From Selenomonadaceae bacterium (GTDB lineage: Bacteria > Bacillota > Negativicutes > Selenomonadales > Selenomonadaceae), in the NCBI GenBank assembly GCA_017535925.1, contig JAFXTD010000055.1, positions 62,001 through 126,000 on the forward strand: DNA of 64,000 bases. The letters are read 5' to 3'. A program made the translations under genes and the position numbers. The notes below the pieces were generated by a model, which saw nothing but the letters and a program-made list of their open reading frames with translations, was not told the origin of the DNA and ran no database searches. Each line of letters begins with the position of its first letter. Position 1 is the first letter of the stretch. Positions 32,767 to 41,633 of the stretch are shown piece after piece.

Positions 32767-34891
32767 TTACCTCAGCAAGCCGAGCACCGCGTTTGAATTT
32801 TGATTTGCCTGCACAAGCATAATTTGAGCTGTCTGTGTCAACAAGATGTATTTCGCGTAACGGGAAATTGTTTTTGGAATGTCAGCGTCACGGATTGTTG
32901 ATTCGGCGGCTTGAGTGTTTTCATTTTCGGTTGTGAGGTTGTCCGCCGTGTATCCGAGTCGAGTTTCCATTGCGCCGAGATTTGCCGCTTGATTGATTGC
33001 GTATTCAAGCGCGCCGTCGATTACGCGAATGGCAATGTTTGCATTTTTCTTTGTCGTGACGGAAATATCGTCGAGCGTTTTATTTTCTGCCGCCTTGAGA
33101 GTTTCAAGCCATTGCGTTTGCTTGGTGCTGTCATGGTTCAAGGCATTGTAGCGATTAATATCGTCTCCGTTGAGGAGGTTGCCGCTGTCGTCGAAAATTT
33201 TTCCTGCACCGAGAGCCTTTGTGCGCATGTCTTCAATAAAAATATTAATGAAGTCGTCCGAAGTCGTGCCGCTTTGAATTCTCAAAGGATTACCGGAAAT
33301 TTCTTTCGTTTGCGCCTTGTCGACTGTGATTGTGCTCGTCACTAAATCTCCTTGAGGTTCAATCTGCGCGACAATGCCCAAGTCAAGCGTAATGTCAAAA
33401 GTCGTCAGCCTGTTGCTTATCGTGCCAAAGTTCGCGTCCGCGTAGCCTGCCCCGATATCCGAAGCGTATTTGCTGTATGCATTGACTGTGGCTGAACTGC
33501 TTATGGTTATATCGCCAACTGAAGAATCAGAAAAGCTTAAAGAACCATTGAAGCTTCCGCAACCGATTCCCGCGCCGTAAAAACTTGTTGCCGTGACGAT
33601 TGCATTACCTCCGATTGAAATATTTCCTGCGCTTGAGTGATTTGGAGCACTGCCTATGCCGGCTCCCGCATTTCGGCTTTTTGCAATGACGGTTGCATTA
33701 CCTCCGATTGAAATATCTCCCACGCTTGAATGTTGACCGGAACCAATACCCGCAGCACTGCCGGTTGTCGCATTGACAATTGCATTGTCGACGATTGAAA
33801 TATTCCCAACAGTGCCGCCGTCCCCGCCGCCGATAGCCGCTGCAGTCGTACCGTCAGCATTCGTTGCCGTGACGTTTGCATTGCCGCCGATTTTTATATC
33901 TCCTATAGTTTTGCCGCCGATAACTGCACTTAGACTATACCTTCGAGTAGTTATCGCTGTAATTTTGACATTGTCGCCGATTGTTAAATCTCCTACAGTA
34001 TCATTCCAATTACCGCCAATTTCTGTTCCGTTTGAACCCTGCACCGATAAAGAACCGGTGCCGACAATTTTTAAGCCGTCGCATATATATTGTCGCATAA
34101 GCGTGAATAGTATCATTGCTTTCTAAATTGTTCGTGCCCTTGACCGTCAGATAATTGTCCGCGCCTTGAAACTTGATTATGTTTCTGTTTTCGGCGTTGG
34201 CAATGTTTAGGTTCTCAATCCAAAGATTTGCATTGCCTTCCGCACGAGTGACGATTGAAACGTTTTTAAGTTGAGTGGCGGGCGTCTGTTGAGTGAGCTT
34301 GACGTTTTGGGCGTTGACGATGACAGTGCCCGTGTAATTTTCTGCAAGCGAGTAAACGCCGTCCTCTGTGATTGTGTAATCGCCTGCAGAAATTAAAGTC
34401 GCGGCAACCGTTTCTATTGTTTCGGAAGCTTGCACAGTTTCTTCAACGGTAAAACTTTTTTGGGAGTAGGTGCCGTCCAAAAGAATTCTTCCGTTAAAAT
34501 TTGTCTTCGAGGCAATGTCGTTAATGTTCGCTATCCTCTGCAAAAATTCTGTTTGAATAATGCGGCGGTCGTCGTTTGTGTTGGAGTCGTTTGCGGCGTT
34601 GATTGCCAATTCTTTTAACGATTTAAGAGTTTCGACAATGTTGCTGATTCCGCCCCCGCCCGTCTTTAAGAGAGCGGAGCCGTTCTGAACATTTTGATGA
34701 GCTTGGTCGAGGGCGCGAATTTCCGCACGCATTTTTTCCGATATGGCATAATCCGAGGGATTGTCTGCGGCAGTATTGATTTTCATGCCGGTTGCCGCTC
34801 GCCGTAAATTTTTCTCGGCTTCCGTGCCGGTACGATTGAGTAAAACGAGAGTGTACATCGCCGCAAGATTATGATTAATCGCCATTGCCAT
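32767..34891 (-). pseudogene. Flagellin with repeat-rich insert, frameshifted
   Basis: Two overlapping frames together encode one long flagellin of about 708 residues. The first (34891 to about 34010) has the N-terminal D0/D1 region (RRAATGMKINTAADNPSDYAI) and the start of a beta-rich insert (NYLTVKGTNNLESNDTIHAYAT). The second (about 34116 to 32767) continues the insert from CDGLKIVGTGSLSVQG and ends in the D1/D0 region (TIRDADIPKTISRYAK, NSNAVLGLLR). The shift falls at an (AT)4 run near 34085-34092; two more bases would restore one frame. The insert has repeats of about 25 residues (SVGDISIGGNATV) like a beta-solenoid. Sequencing error, decay or slippage-based switching are all possible. 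Confidence 0.75.
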
Positions 34892-34963
34892 AAAAATTCC
34901 TCCTTGAAAAAATTCTTCGATACTTTTAGAAATTATTTTATACGGAAAATTTTTGGCGTCAAT

Positions 34964-34998
34964 AAAAAAAAAGACGCCGATTTTTTTTATCGACGTCT
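34964..34998 (-). terminator. Terminator after carbonic anhydrase
   Basis: On the minus strand AGACGTCGAT and ATCGGCGTCT pair across an A-loop and are followed by eight or more T. Confidence 0.8.
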
Positions 34999-35017
34999 GA
35001 AAATTTTTTGCCTTTGA

Positions 35018-35587
35018 TTAATCTTCTTTGTAGAGGAGTTCGAGCTTGCCGCTTCTGGGGTGGAACATCAGCCCGTGAATTTTAACATCTTTCGGGATAA
35101 GCGGGTTGTCGCGCAGTTGCTTGACGACTTTCATAACGTTTTCTTCGGGCTTTTGGAAGCTGTCCGTCCACTCAACCAATTCCTTTTCAACCATCTTAAT
35201 CGCGTCGGGGGCAATGCCGCGAGAAATCATTCCCTTTGTCAAACTTTCGGAAGTGGTCTTCGCCATGCCGCATTCGTGGTGACCGATAATCGCAACTTCC
35301 TGCACGCCGAGTTCATAAATGCAAACGAGCAGGCTGCGCACCGTCGTATCGAAGACGCCGTTCAAGCAGTTGCCGACGGTCTTGATAATTTTTGCGTCGC
35401 CGCGTTTGATTCCCAGACACGGCTCCAAAAAATTAACGAGGCGCGTATCCATGCAGGTGACGATTGCCAAATGTTTCTTCGGCAATTTGCTGTCGTGATG
35501 ATCCTCGTGCTCGTAAGCTTTGTACTCTTCGGGCAGGTTCGCGCAGAAGTTTTCATTTGTCTTAAGCATTTCATCGATAACGGACAT
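35018..35587 (-). CDS. Beta-class carbonic anhydrase
   Basis: A 189-residue cytoplasmic zinc enzyme that interconverts CO2 and bicarbonate. The zinc ligands are Cys45 in TCMDTR, and His103 and Cys106 in GHHECGM; Asp47 and Arg49 form the catalytic dyad of the family. It is a short form, as in the Gram-positive type. The ATG has GGGAGG in front and the gene ends in a strong terminator. The gap to the small acidic gene upstream is 48 bases, so both may be in one transcript from the promoter at 35876. Confidence 0.92.
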   Translation of the reverse strand: MSVIDEMLKTNENFCANLPEEYKAYEHEDHHDSKLPKKHLAIVTCMDTRLVNFLEPCLGIKRGDAKIIKTVGNCLNGVFDTTVRSLLVCIYELGVQEVAIIGHHECGMAKTTSESLTKGMISRGIAPDAIKMVEKELVEWTDSFQKPEENVMKVVKQLRDNPLIPKDVKIHGLMFHPRSGKLELLYKED

Positions 35588-35635
35588 TTAATTACCTCCC
35601 AAAAAATTTATCGGCTTCATTTTATACTTGCCGCT

Positions 35636-35851
35636 TTAATTAATCAAGAATAAATCGTCCATCTCTTTGATTTTTTCTTCGAGGTCAAAGTCAACGTCTT
35701 CCTCGTAATATTGATAGAAGTCCTCGTCCGTTCTCGTGTTGATATAAAGATAACGTTCGTCGTCCTCGTCGACCGCCAAGCCGTAGCTGACAATTTCCTC
35801 GACGTTGATGCGTTCGTCGCCAAGCTTTATGAAACGTGGCAATTCTTTCAT
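35636..35851 (-). CDS. Small acidic hypothetical protein
   Basis: A 71-residue soluble protein, very rich in Asp and Glu in its second half (EDFYQYYEEDVDFDLEEK). I do not recognise a family. The first half (FIKLGDERINVEEIVSYGL) looks like a small beta-sheet, as in single-domain PH-like or YopX-like folds, but this is not enough for a call. A good ribosome binding site (AAAGGAG) and a sigma-A promoter support that it is real. Confidence 0.6.
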   Translation of the reverse strand: MKELPRFIKLGDERINVEEIVSYGLAVDEDDERYLYINTRTDEDFYQYYEEDVDFDLEEKIKEMDDLFLIN

Positions 35852-35875
35852 GGCAACCGCTCCTTTCTTGTCGAA

Positions 35876-35904
35876 ATTTTATAATCTTTCCGCGCCGCTG
35901 TCAA
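35876..35904 (-). promoter_or_regulatory. Sigma-A promoter of the small acidic protein gene
   Basis: On the minus strand a perfect TTGACA (35899-35904), 17 bases, and TAAAAT (35876-35881), about 25 bases before the ATG. Confidence 0.65.
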
Positions 35905-35907
35905 CGC

Positions 35908-35936
35908 TTTACATTTCGAAACTAATTCGCTATCAT
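35908..35936 (+). promoter_or_regulatory. Sigma-A promoter of thrS
   Basis: TTTACA (35908-35913), 17 bases, and TATCAT (35931-35936). It is back to back with the minus-strand promoter at 35876. There is no room for a T-box leader before thrS. Confidence 0.55.
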
Positions 35937-35963
35937 ACGCAATAATCAAAGGAGGCAATACGA

Positions 35964-37748
35964 ATGGCAACAATCATAACGAAAGACGGCTCTTTGGCGG
36001 AAGTCGAAGGCGCGGAGGCTCTGCACGCTCTTAGACACACCGCCTCGCATATCATGGCGCAAGCGATAAAGCATCTCTACGGCGGCGCGGACGGCAAAGG
36101 CGTTCAACTTGCAATCGGCCCGGCGATTGACACCGGCTTTTATTACGACATTGACACCGAGAAAAAAATTACCGACGAAGACCTCGCCGATATCGAACGC
36201 GAAATGAAAAATATCGTCAAGCAAAATCTAAAGCTGGAACGGACGACGCTCAACCGAGCCGACGCGCTGAAAAAATTTTCCGACGAGGGCGAAATTTACA
36301 AAGTCGAATTGATTGAGGCTCTGCCCGAAGACGCAGAAATTTCTTTGTTCACGCAAGGCGACTTCACCGACCTGTGCGCCGGTCCTCACGTTCAATCGAC
36401 GGGCAAAGTCAAAGCCTTCAAGCTCATGTCGATTGCGGGAGCATATTGGCGCGGCGACGAACACAATAAAATGTTGCAGAGGATTTACGGCACGGCTTTT
36501 GAAAACAAAGACGAGCTCAAAGAATATTTGCACATGTTGGAAGAGGCGGCGCGTCGAGACCACAGAAAACTTGGCAAGGAATTGGATTTGTTCAGCTTGC
36601 ACGACGAAGGTCCCGGCTTCCCGTTCTTCCACCCCAACGGCATGATTATTCGCAACGAGCTGATAAATTATTGGCGCGAGGTTCATCGTCGTTACGGCTA
36701 TCAGGAAATTAAGACGCCGATAATTTTAAATCGCAAGCTCTGGGAAACTTCGGGGCACTGGGATCATTACAAAGAGAACATGTACTTCACGCAGATTGAC
36801 GAGGAAGATTATGCCGTCAAGCCCATGAATTGTCCCGGCGGCATGTTGGTTTACAATACGCACGTTCACAGCTACCGCGATTTGCCGTTGAGACTTGGTG
36901 AGTTGGGTTTGGTTCATCGTCACGAAAAAAGCGGCGTCCTTCACGGCTTGTTCAGAGTTCGCAACTTCACGCAAGACGACGCGCATATTTTCATGACACC
37001 CGCGCAAGTCGAGCCGGAAATTCAAAAGACGATTGACTTATTCGACGAGGTTTATAAAACTTTCGGGCTGACTTACAAAGCCGAACTTTCAACGCGACCC
37101 GAAAATTCAATGGGCGACGACGAAACTTGGGAACTTGCAACCGACGCCTTGAGAAAAGCTTTGGAACATCGCGGGCTTGAATACGTCATCAACGAGGGCG
37201 ACGGTGCTTTCTACGGTCCGAAGATTGACTTCCACTTGAAAGACTCAATCGGCAGAACTTGGCAATGCGGCACGATTCAACTTGACATGCTCCTCCCCGA
37301 AAAGTTCGACTTGAATTATATCGGCGAGGACGGCAACAAGCATCGCCCGATTATGGTGCACCGCGTCGTTTACGGCTCAATCGAACGCTTTATCGGAATT
37401 CTGATTGAGAATTATGCGGGCGCGTTCCCCGTGTGGCTTGCTCCCGTTCAGATAAAACTTTTGCCGATAACCGACAATCATCTTGCCTTCGCCAAAGACC
37501 TCGCCGAAAAATTTTTCAAGCTCAATCTTCGCGCAGAAATCGACGACCGCAACGAGAAAATCAACAAGAAAATTCGTGACGCGCAAGTCCGCAAAATTCC
37601 TTACACGATTGTTATCGGCGACAAGGAAATTGAGACGGGCGTCTTGCCGATTCGCAAATACAGCGACAAGGACAGCGTCAACATGAGCGTCGAAGACTTT
37701 ATCGATTACGTTCAAGAAAAAATTTCGACACGCGAACAAACTTTCTGA
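35964..37748 (+). CDS. thrS: Threonine-tRNA ligase lacking the TGS domain
   Basis: A 594-residue class II synthetase that charges tRNA-Thr. It begins directly in the editing domain (HALRHTASHIMAQAIKHL, with the HxxxH metal site), then SAD (DLCAGPHVQSTGKVKAF), the catalytic core with zinc ligands in MNCPGG, DDAHIF and VHRVVYGS, and the anticodon domain (PVWLAPVQIKLLPI). The usual N-terminal TGS domain of about 60 residues is absent, and the ATG after AAAGGAGG is clearly the start, so the gene is not mis-started. Editing and aminoacylation residues look intact. No T-box is seen upstream. Confidence 0.93.
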   Translation: MATIITKDGSLAEVEGAEALHALRHTASHIMAQAIKHLYGGADGKGVQLAIGPAIDTGFYYDIDTEKKITDEDLADIEREMKNIVKQNLKLERTTLNRADALKKFSDEGEIYKVELIEALPEDAEISLFTQGDFTDLCAGPHVQSTGKVKAFKLMSIAGAYWRGDEHNKMLQRIYGTAFENKDELKEYLHMLEEAARRDHRKLGKELDLFSLHDEGPGFPFFHPNGMIIRNELINYWREVHRRYGYQEIKTPIILNRKLWETSGHWDHYKENMYFTQIDEEDYAVKPMNCPGGMLVYNTHVHSYRDLPLRLGELGLVHRHEKSGVLHGLFRVRNFTQDDAHIFMTPAQVEPEIQKTIDLFDEVYKTFGLTYKAELSTRPENSMGDDETWELATDALRKALEHRGLEYVINEGDGAFYGPKIDFHLKDSIGRTWQCGTIQLDMLLPEKFDLNYIGEDGNKHRPIMVHRVVYGSIERFIGILIENYAGAFPVWLAPVQIKLLPITDNHLAFAKDLAEKFFKLNLRAEIDDRNEKINKKIRDAQVRKIPYTIVIGDKEIETGVLPIRKYSDKDSVNMSVEDFIDYVQEKISTREQTF

Positions 37749-37774
37749 CATAAAACTTTCCGACAAAAAAAAAA

Positions 37775-37806
37775 AGCGACGGGATAAAATTTCTCGCCGC
37801 TTTTTT
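37775..37806 (+). terminator. Rho-independent terminator after thrS
   Basis: AGCGACGGGA and TCTCGCCGCT pair (one A-C mismatch and one G-T) and are followed by six T. The A-run on the left could make it work from both sides. Confidence 0.8.
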
Positions 37807-37809
37807 AAT

Positions 37810-37837
37810 TCCCAATTCCCAATTCCTAATTCCTAAT
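37810..37837 (-). repeat. ATTAGGA/ATTGGGA heptanucleotide repeat (4 units) ending the rhodanese gene
   Basis: On the minus strand two ATTAGGA and two ATTGGGA units. The TAG stop of the rhodanese gene (37833-37835) is inside the first unit, after AAC AAT. The same arrangement occurs at the end of potC (52439). Confidence 0.85.
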
Positions 37838-38546
37838 TGTTATCAACCGCCGTGCCTTCGACGGGTCCCGTCCAATCGATAATGCCGCCCATAGTGTAGA
37901 CGTTCGTGTAGCCGTTTTCGATTAAAACTTTTGCAGTCAGCCGCCCGCGGTTGCCGTCGCCGCAGTAGGTGATAAGCGGTGCCTCTTTGTCGGGTATCTT
38001 CTCGAAATTTTCTGCCACGGCTGCTTCAAGCGGAAAGTGAATCGCATTTGGAATATGCCGCATCTCGTAATCTTTCGGGAAACGACAATCCAAAAGTTTT
38101 GCGTCAGGATTCTCCGCTAAAATTTTCATTGCCTCTTCTTGAGAAATTTGCTTGTAGGTTGCAACGTCCGAGCCTTCGACCTCTCCGCTCCAATCGACAA
38201 GCCCGCCCATCTCATAAACGTTTTTGTAGCCTTTGTCAGCCAAAATTTGTGCCGAATCTTCTGCGCGGCGACCCGTCCAGCAATAAATTATAATCGTCGA
38301 GTCCTTGTCGGGGATTTTGGCGAAGTCTCCTTTGCGCAAATCTTCAATCGGCAACAAGACGGCGTTGGGAATGTGTTTTTTGTCGTACTCGTCTTGAGTC
38401 CGAACATCAAGTAAAATTGCGTCGGGGTTGTCTGTCATCATTTTGGTTGCCTCGTCGTGTGTCAAGTATTTGAAAGTGTTTTTCTCGCCGCAACCCGCGC
38501 ACAATGCAAGCATGAAAATCATCAGCACGGACAAAAATTTTTTCAT
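37833..38546 (-). CDS. Double rhodanese-domain lipoprotein
   Basis: A 237-residue exported lipoprotein with lipobox CAGC (Cys19) after a signal sequence. Two rhodanese domains follow, residues about 27-125 and 130-230, each with an active-site cysteine: YCWTGRRA and YCGDGNRG. Rhodaneses carry sulfane sulfur on this cysteine, and exported ones are linked to sulfur transfer or oxidation at the cell surface. The two domains share EMGGLVDWSGEVEG and TMGGIIDWTGPVEG, so they arose by duplication. The stop codon lies in a heptanucleotide repeat. Confidence 0.85.
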   Translation of the reverse strand: MKKFLSVLMIFMLALCAGCGEKNTFKYLTHDEATKMMTDNPDAILLDVRTQDEYDKKHIPNAVLLPIEDLRKGDFAKIPDKDSTIIIYCWTGRRAEDSAQILADKGYKNVYEMGGLVDWSGEVEGSDVATYKQISQEEAMKILAENPDAKLLDCRFPKDYEMRHIPNAIHFPLEAAVAENFEKIPDKEAPLITYCGDGNRGRLTAKVLIENGYTNVYTMGGIIDWTGPVEGTAVDNN

Positions 38547-38571
38547 TTCAAAACCTCCGTTGATAAGCTTT

Positions 38572-38606
38572 CAGCTAACCACTAACAGCTAACAGCTAAC
38601 AGCTAA
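38572..38606 (-). repeat. TTAGCTG heptanucleotide repeat (5 units) ending the permease-kinase gene
   Basis: Read on the plus strand the units are CAGCTAA, CCACTAA and three more CAGCTAA. The TAG stop of the permease-kinase gene (38603-38605) is in the last unit. The unit is the same as at 18944. Confidence 0.85.
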
Positions 38607-41503
38607 TTTAAAACCTCCGTTAAAGTTTCAATCATTTTTTGAACGTCAAGAGGTTTGGCAATGTGGCTGTTCATGCCCGCCTCCTTTGCCGCCTGTATGT
38701 CTTCCGTGAAGGCGTTCGCCGTCATTGCGATTATCGGAATGTGCGCAAGTTTCAAATTCGGAAGTGAACGAATTGCTTTCGTTGCCTCGTAGCCGTTCAT
38801 GACCGGCATTTGAACATCCATTAAAATCGCGTCGAAGTCGCCGGGCTTGCTTGCCGAAATTTTTTCGACGGCAACCTGTCCGTTTTCTGCCGTGTCCAAA
38901 GAAAATCCGAACTCCGTCAAAATCAGCGAGGCTATTTCGCGATTGACCTCGTTGTCCTCGACAAGAAGAAGTTTTATCTTGCTGAAGTCAATTTCACGAT
39001 TGGAATCTGTCGTTTCGACTTCGACCTCTTCGGGCTCGTCGACAATCGGGAAGTCAACGCGAACGATAAATTCCGTGCCCTTGCCCAGTTCGCTCTCAAC
39101 GTCAATCGTGCCGCCCATAAGTTCGACGATACTCTTTGTGATTGACATGCCCAAGCCCGTGCCTTGAATGTTGCTGACGGAGCGGTCGCGTTCGTAGGCG
39201 GCGAAAACTTTTTTTGCAAATTCGGGCGTCATGCCCATGCCGGTATCCTTCACGCGCAATTCGTAAGAACCTCTTTCATCGTTGCCGCCGATTTGCCGCA
39301 AAGTCACGGTGACGGAGCCGCCTTCGGGCGTGAATTTGTAAGCGTTGCTGATTAAATTCAAGAGGACACGATTGAGGCGCGGCGTATCGCACAGAACGGT
39401 TTTGTTCATGACGTGGTCGAAATTGACTTCGAACTTCAAGCCCTTGTTTTCCATTTGCGTCGCGAATAAATCTTTGACCTCGTTCAAAGCTTTGACGAGA
39501 TTTGATTCTTGAGGGTCGAGTTCCATTTTGCCGGACTCAATGCGGCTCATGTCGAGGATGTCGTTTATCAAAGAGAGCAGGTGATTGTTCGAAGCCTCTA
39601 TCTTGTCGAGATAATCTTTTGTCCTCTGCGGAAGTCCCGGCTCCTTCTTGATAAGATTCGTGTAGCCGATAATCGCGTTCATTGGCGTGCGAATGTCGTG
39701 GCTCATGTTCGAGAGGAAAGTCGACTTCGCCTTGTTGCTCCGTTCCGCTTGAACTTTTTCACGCTCCATATTTTTTTCGCGATTCATCATCAAGTTGTAA
39801 ATGTTGAACATGATAAACAGCGCGATTGTTATCAAAATCATTTGCATGAGGTTGTGGCGCGTCAAAGAGTCGCTCACGATTTTCATTTGCCCTTGCAGAT
39901 AATATTGCGAATCTGCTTTTTCTCTGTCGGAAGGAGGGATGCCGTGTTCGTTGAGCTCTTCGGTGTAATATTCTCGCAAGTTGCCCAAGACCGTTTGAGC
40001 TGCGTCGCTTGTTGCCTCACGAACCCAAAGCATCGACGTGAAGAAAATTAAAAACAGCAAAGCTATCCAAGAGATTGTCGACTTGCCGAAACGTCGTTGC
40101 TCGTTGTCGCGCTGAAAGATATATCGGAAGAAGACGAAGCCGAGAATGCTCCAACAAATCAGAATCAAATAACTTTCGGTCGTCATTGCGCTGACTGTCC
40201 AGACGTTGGGCACCATGAAATACAGGAAGAAAATCAACGAGACGACGCAGCCGATTGTTCCGGTGATTTGCGGAAGGCTCTTGCCGACCGTCCGCGCAGT
40301 GATAATCGTGACGAGCGATGTGTAAGTGTAATCAATCGTTGCGCCGATTGTGTTCACGTCGACAATCCAAGCAATCGCCGTTCGTCCGAGAAAAGGTATC
40401 GGCAAGCTTAACAACATGATAAACAGGACGGCGTTCGTGGGCGTATGATTTTCATTGAGCTTGCCGAACCAAGCGGGAAGCAAATCGTCACGAGTCAAAG
40501 CGTAAATCAAACGGCTTGCGGCGATATAATTTCCGACAAGACCGGTTATGACACCGCACACGCAAGTTACCGCCAAAATTATCAAGCCCGTATCGCCCAA
40601 AAAGAAATGCACCGCGTGAAACGTAGGCAGCCCTTCAAGTCCCTCGTAACTGTCCAAGTTGTTAATGTATTCAGCCCAATTCGCGCAACCTTGAGGCAAA
40701 GTCGAAACGGCAAGAAGCGTGAGGAACGTATAAGCCAAAGCCGCCGCGACTACTGCGCAGAATAAAATTGCAAAAGTTTTTTTCACGGAGAACTTGAAAC
40801 CTTCCGCCGATTGCGAAACGGATTCGAAGCCGACAAAAGCCCACGGCGCAAGCACGACAATTCCGAAAATCGCCGCGAACGAATCATTGGTATCGGGAGG
40901 CAAGGCGGGCTCAATGTCAAAAATATTCACGCCGCTTGACACGACCGAGACGATACCGATTAAGACGCCGCCGAATAAAATTATCGCCGCGACGGTCTGA
41001 ACCCAAGCCGCCAATTTGCCTCCGTACATGCAGACGACTCCGAAAATCCACAGCGCGCCCAAGCTCAACAGAACTTCGCCGAACCAAATATCAAAGCCGG
41101 CGATTGTATAATGAAAGCCGAATTGAAAAGTATCGCCCAAAAATTTTCTGAAGATAATCGGCAGGGCGGTTGCGTTCGCCCAAGTGATTGCGATATAAAC
41201 CAAAATCAAAAACCACGAACTCAAGAAGCCGTGGTCATAGCCGAGAGTTTTTTTTGCGTAGGAATAAGTGCCGCCGGCGTCAGGATATTTATTCATCATG
41301 AAGTGGTAGTTGTAGCCGATAATCAACATGATGATTCCGCCGACCGCCATGCCCAGTGCCGTGCCGAGCGGTCCGCCTATCGGCAAGAAAGTTGTGCCCG
41401 GCATGACGAATGCGCCCCAGCCGACCGCGCAACCGAATGACAATGCCCAAACGTTCAGCGGCGATAAATAAGGTTTAAGTTTTGTGTTTTCTGCAGTATC
41501 CAT
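38603..41503 (-). CDS. Amino-acid permease - histidine kinase - receiver fusion
   Basis: A 966-residue inner-membrane protein. Residues about 10-480 are a full amino acid/polyamine (APC) permease (FGCAVGWGAFVMPGTT, YPDAGGTYSYAKKTLG, FVGFESVSQSAEGF). Two more membrane helices frame a periplasmic loop (about 485-570), then come a HisKA domain with H in NMSHDIRTPMNAI near residue 600, an HATPase domain (LISNAYKFTPEGG, GTGLGMSITKSI) and a receiver with the phospho-Asp in AILMDVQMPVMNG. This suggests a sensor whose input is transport or binding of an amino acid, as in CbrA with its SLC5 part. GGTG precedes the ATG by eight bases. No response regulator gene is adjacent. Confidence 0.88.
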   Translation of the reverse strand: MDTAENTKLKPYLSPLNVWALSFGCAVGWGAFVMPGTTFLPIGGPLGTALGMAVGGIIMLIIGYNYHFMMNKYPDAGGTYSYAKKTLGYDHGFLSSWFLILVYIAITWANATALPIIFRKFLGDTFQFGFHYTIAGFDIWFGEVLLSLGALWIFGVVCMYGGKLAAWVQTVAAIILFGGVLIGIVSVVSSGVNIFDIEPALPPDTNDSFAAIFGIVVLAPWAFVGFESVSQSAEGFKFSVKKTFAILFCAVVAAALAYTFLTLLAVSTLPQGCANWAEYINNLDSYEGLEGLPTFHAVHFFLGDTGLIILAVTCVCGVITGLVGNYIAASRLIYALTRDDLLPAWFGKLNENHTPTNAVLFIMLLSLPIPFLGRTAIAWIVDVNTIGATIDYTYTSLVTIITARTVGKSLPQITGTIGCVVSLIFFLYFMVPNVWTVSAMTTESYLILICWSILGFVFFRYIFQRDNEQRRFGKSTISWIALLFLIFFTSMLWVREATSDAAQTVLGNLREYYTEELNEHGIPPSDREKADSQYYLQGQMKIVSDSLTRHNLMQMILITIALFIMFNIYNLMMNREKNMEREKVQAERSNKAKSTFLSNMSHDIRTPMNAIIGYTNLIKKEPGLPQRTKDYLDKIEASNNHLLSLINDILDMSRIESGKMELDPQESNLVKALNEVKDLFATQMENKGLKFEVNFDHVMNKTVLCDTPRLNRVLLNLISNAYKFTPEGGSVTVTLRQIGGNDERGSYELRVKDTGMGMTPEFAKKVFAAYERDRSVSNIQGTGLGMSITKSIVELMGGTIDVESELGKGTEFIVRVDFPIVDEPEEVEVETTDSNREIDFSKIKLLLVEDNEVNREIASLILTEFGFSLDTAENGQVAVEKISASKPGDFDAILMDVQMPVMNGYEATKAIRSLPNLKLAHIPIIAMTANAFTEDIQAAKEAGMNSHIAKPLDVQKMIETLTEVLN

Positions 41504-41541
41504 AAAGAGGGCACCGCTCTCCTTTAAATTATTTTCAAACA

Positions 41542-41569
41542 ATTATACACGAAACACGGTTAAAGTAAA
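41542..41569 (-). promoter_or_regulatory. Promoter of the permease-kinase gene
   Basis: On the minus strand TTTACT (41564-41569), 16 bases and a perfect TATAAT (41542-41547), about 38 bases before the ATG. Confidence 0.55.
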
Positions 41570-41582
41570 GTTGCCGCTCAAG

Positions 41583-41611
41583 TTGACGCTTGGAAAATTT
41601 TTTTGTATTCT
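41583..41611 (+). promoter_or_regulatory. Promoter of the Uma2 gene
   Basis: TTGACG (41583-41588), 17 bases, TATTCT (41606-41611), 23 bases before the ATG, with AAAGGAGG between. Confidence 0.6.
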
Positions 41612-41633
41612 TTGATTAAAGGAGGCGATTTTT

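Noticed and set aside
32767-34116. Second frame of the broken flagellin as an independent gene
   Set aside because: It has no ribosome site, begins within the insert domain and lacks the flagellin N-terminus, which is in the overlapping upstream frame.
35852-35963. Possible T-box leader before thrS
   Set aside because: Only 112 bases, fully used by two back-to-back promoters; no specifier stem, T-box sequence or terminator.
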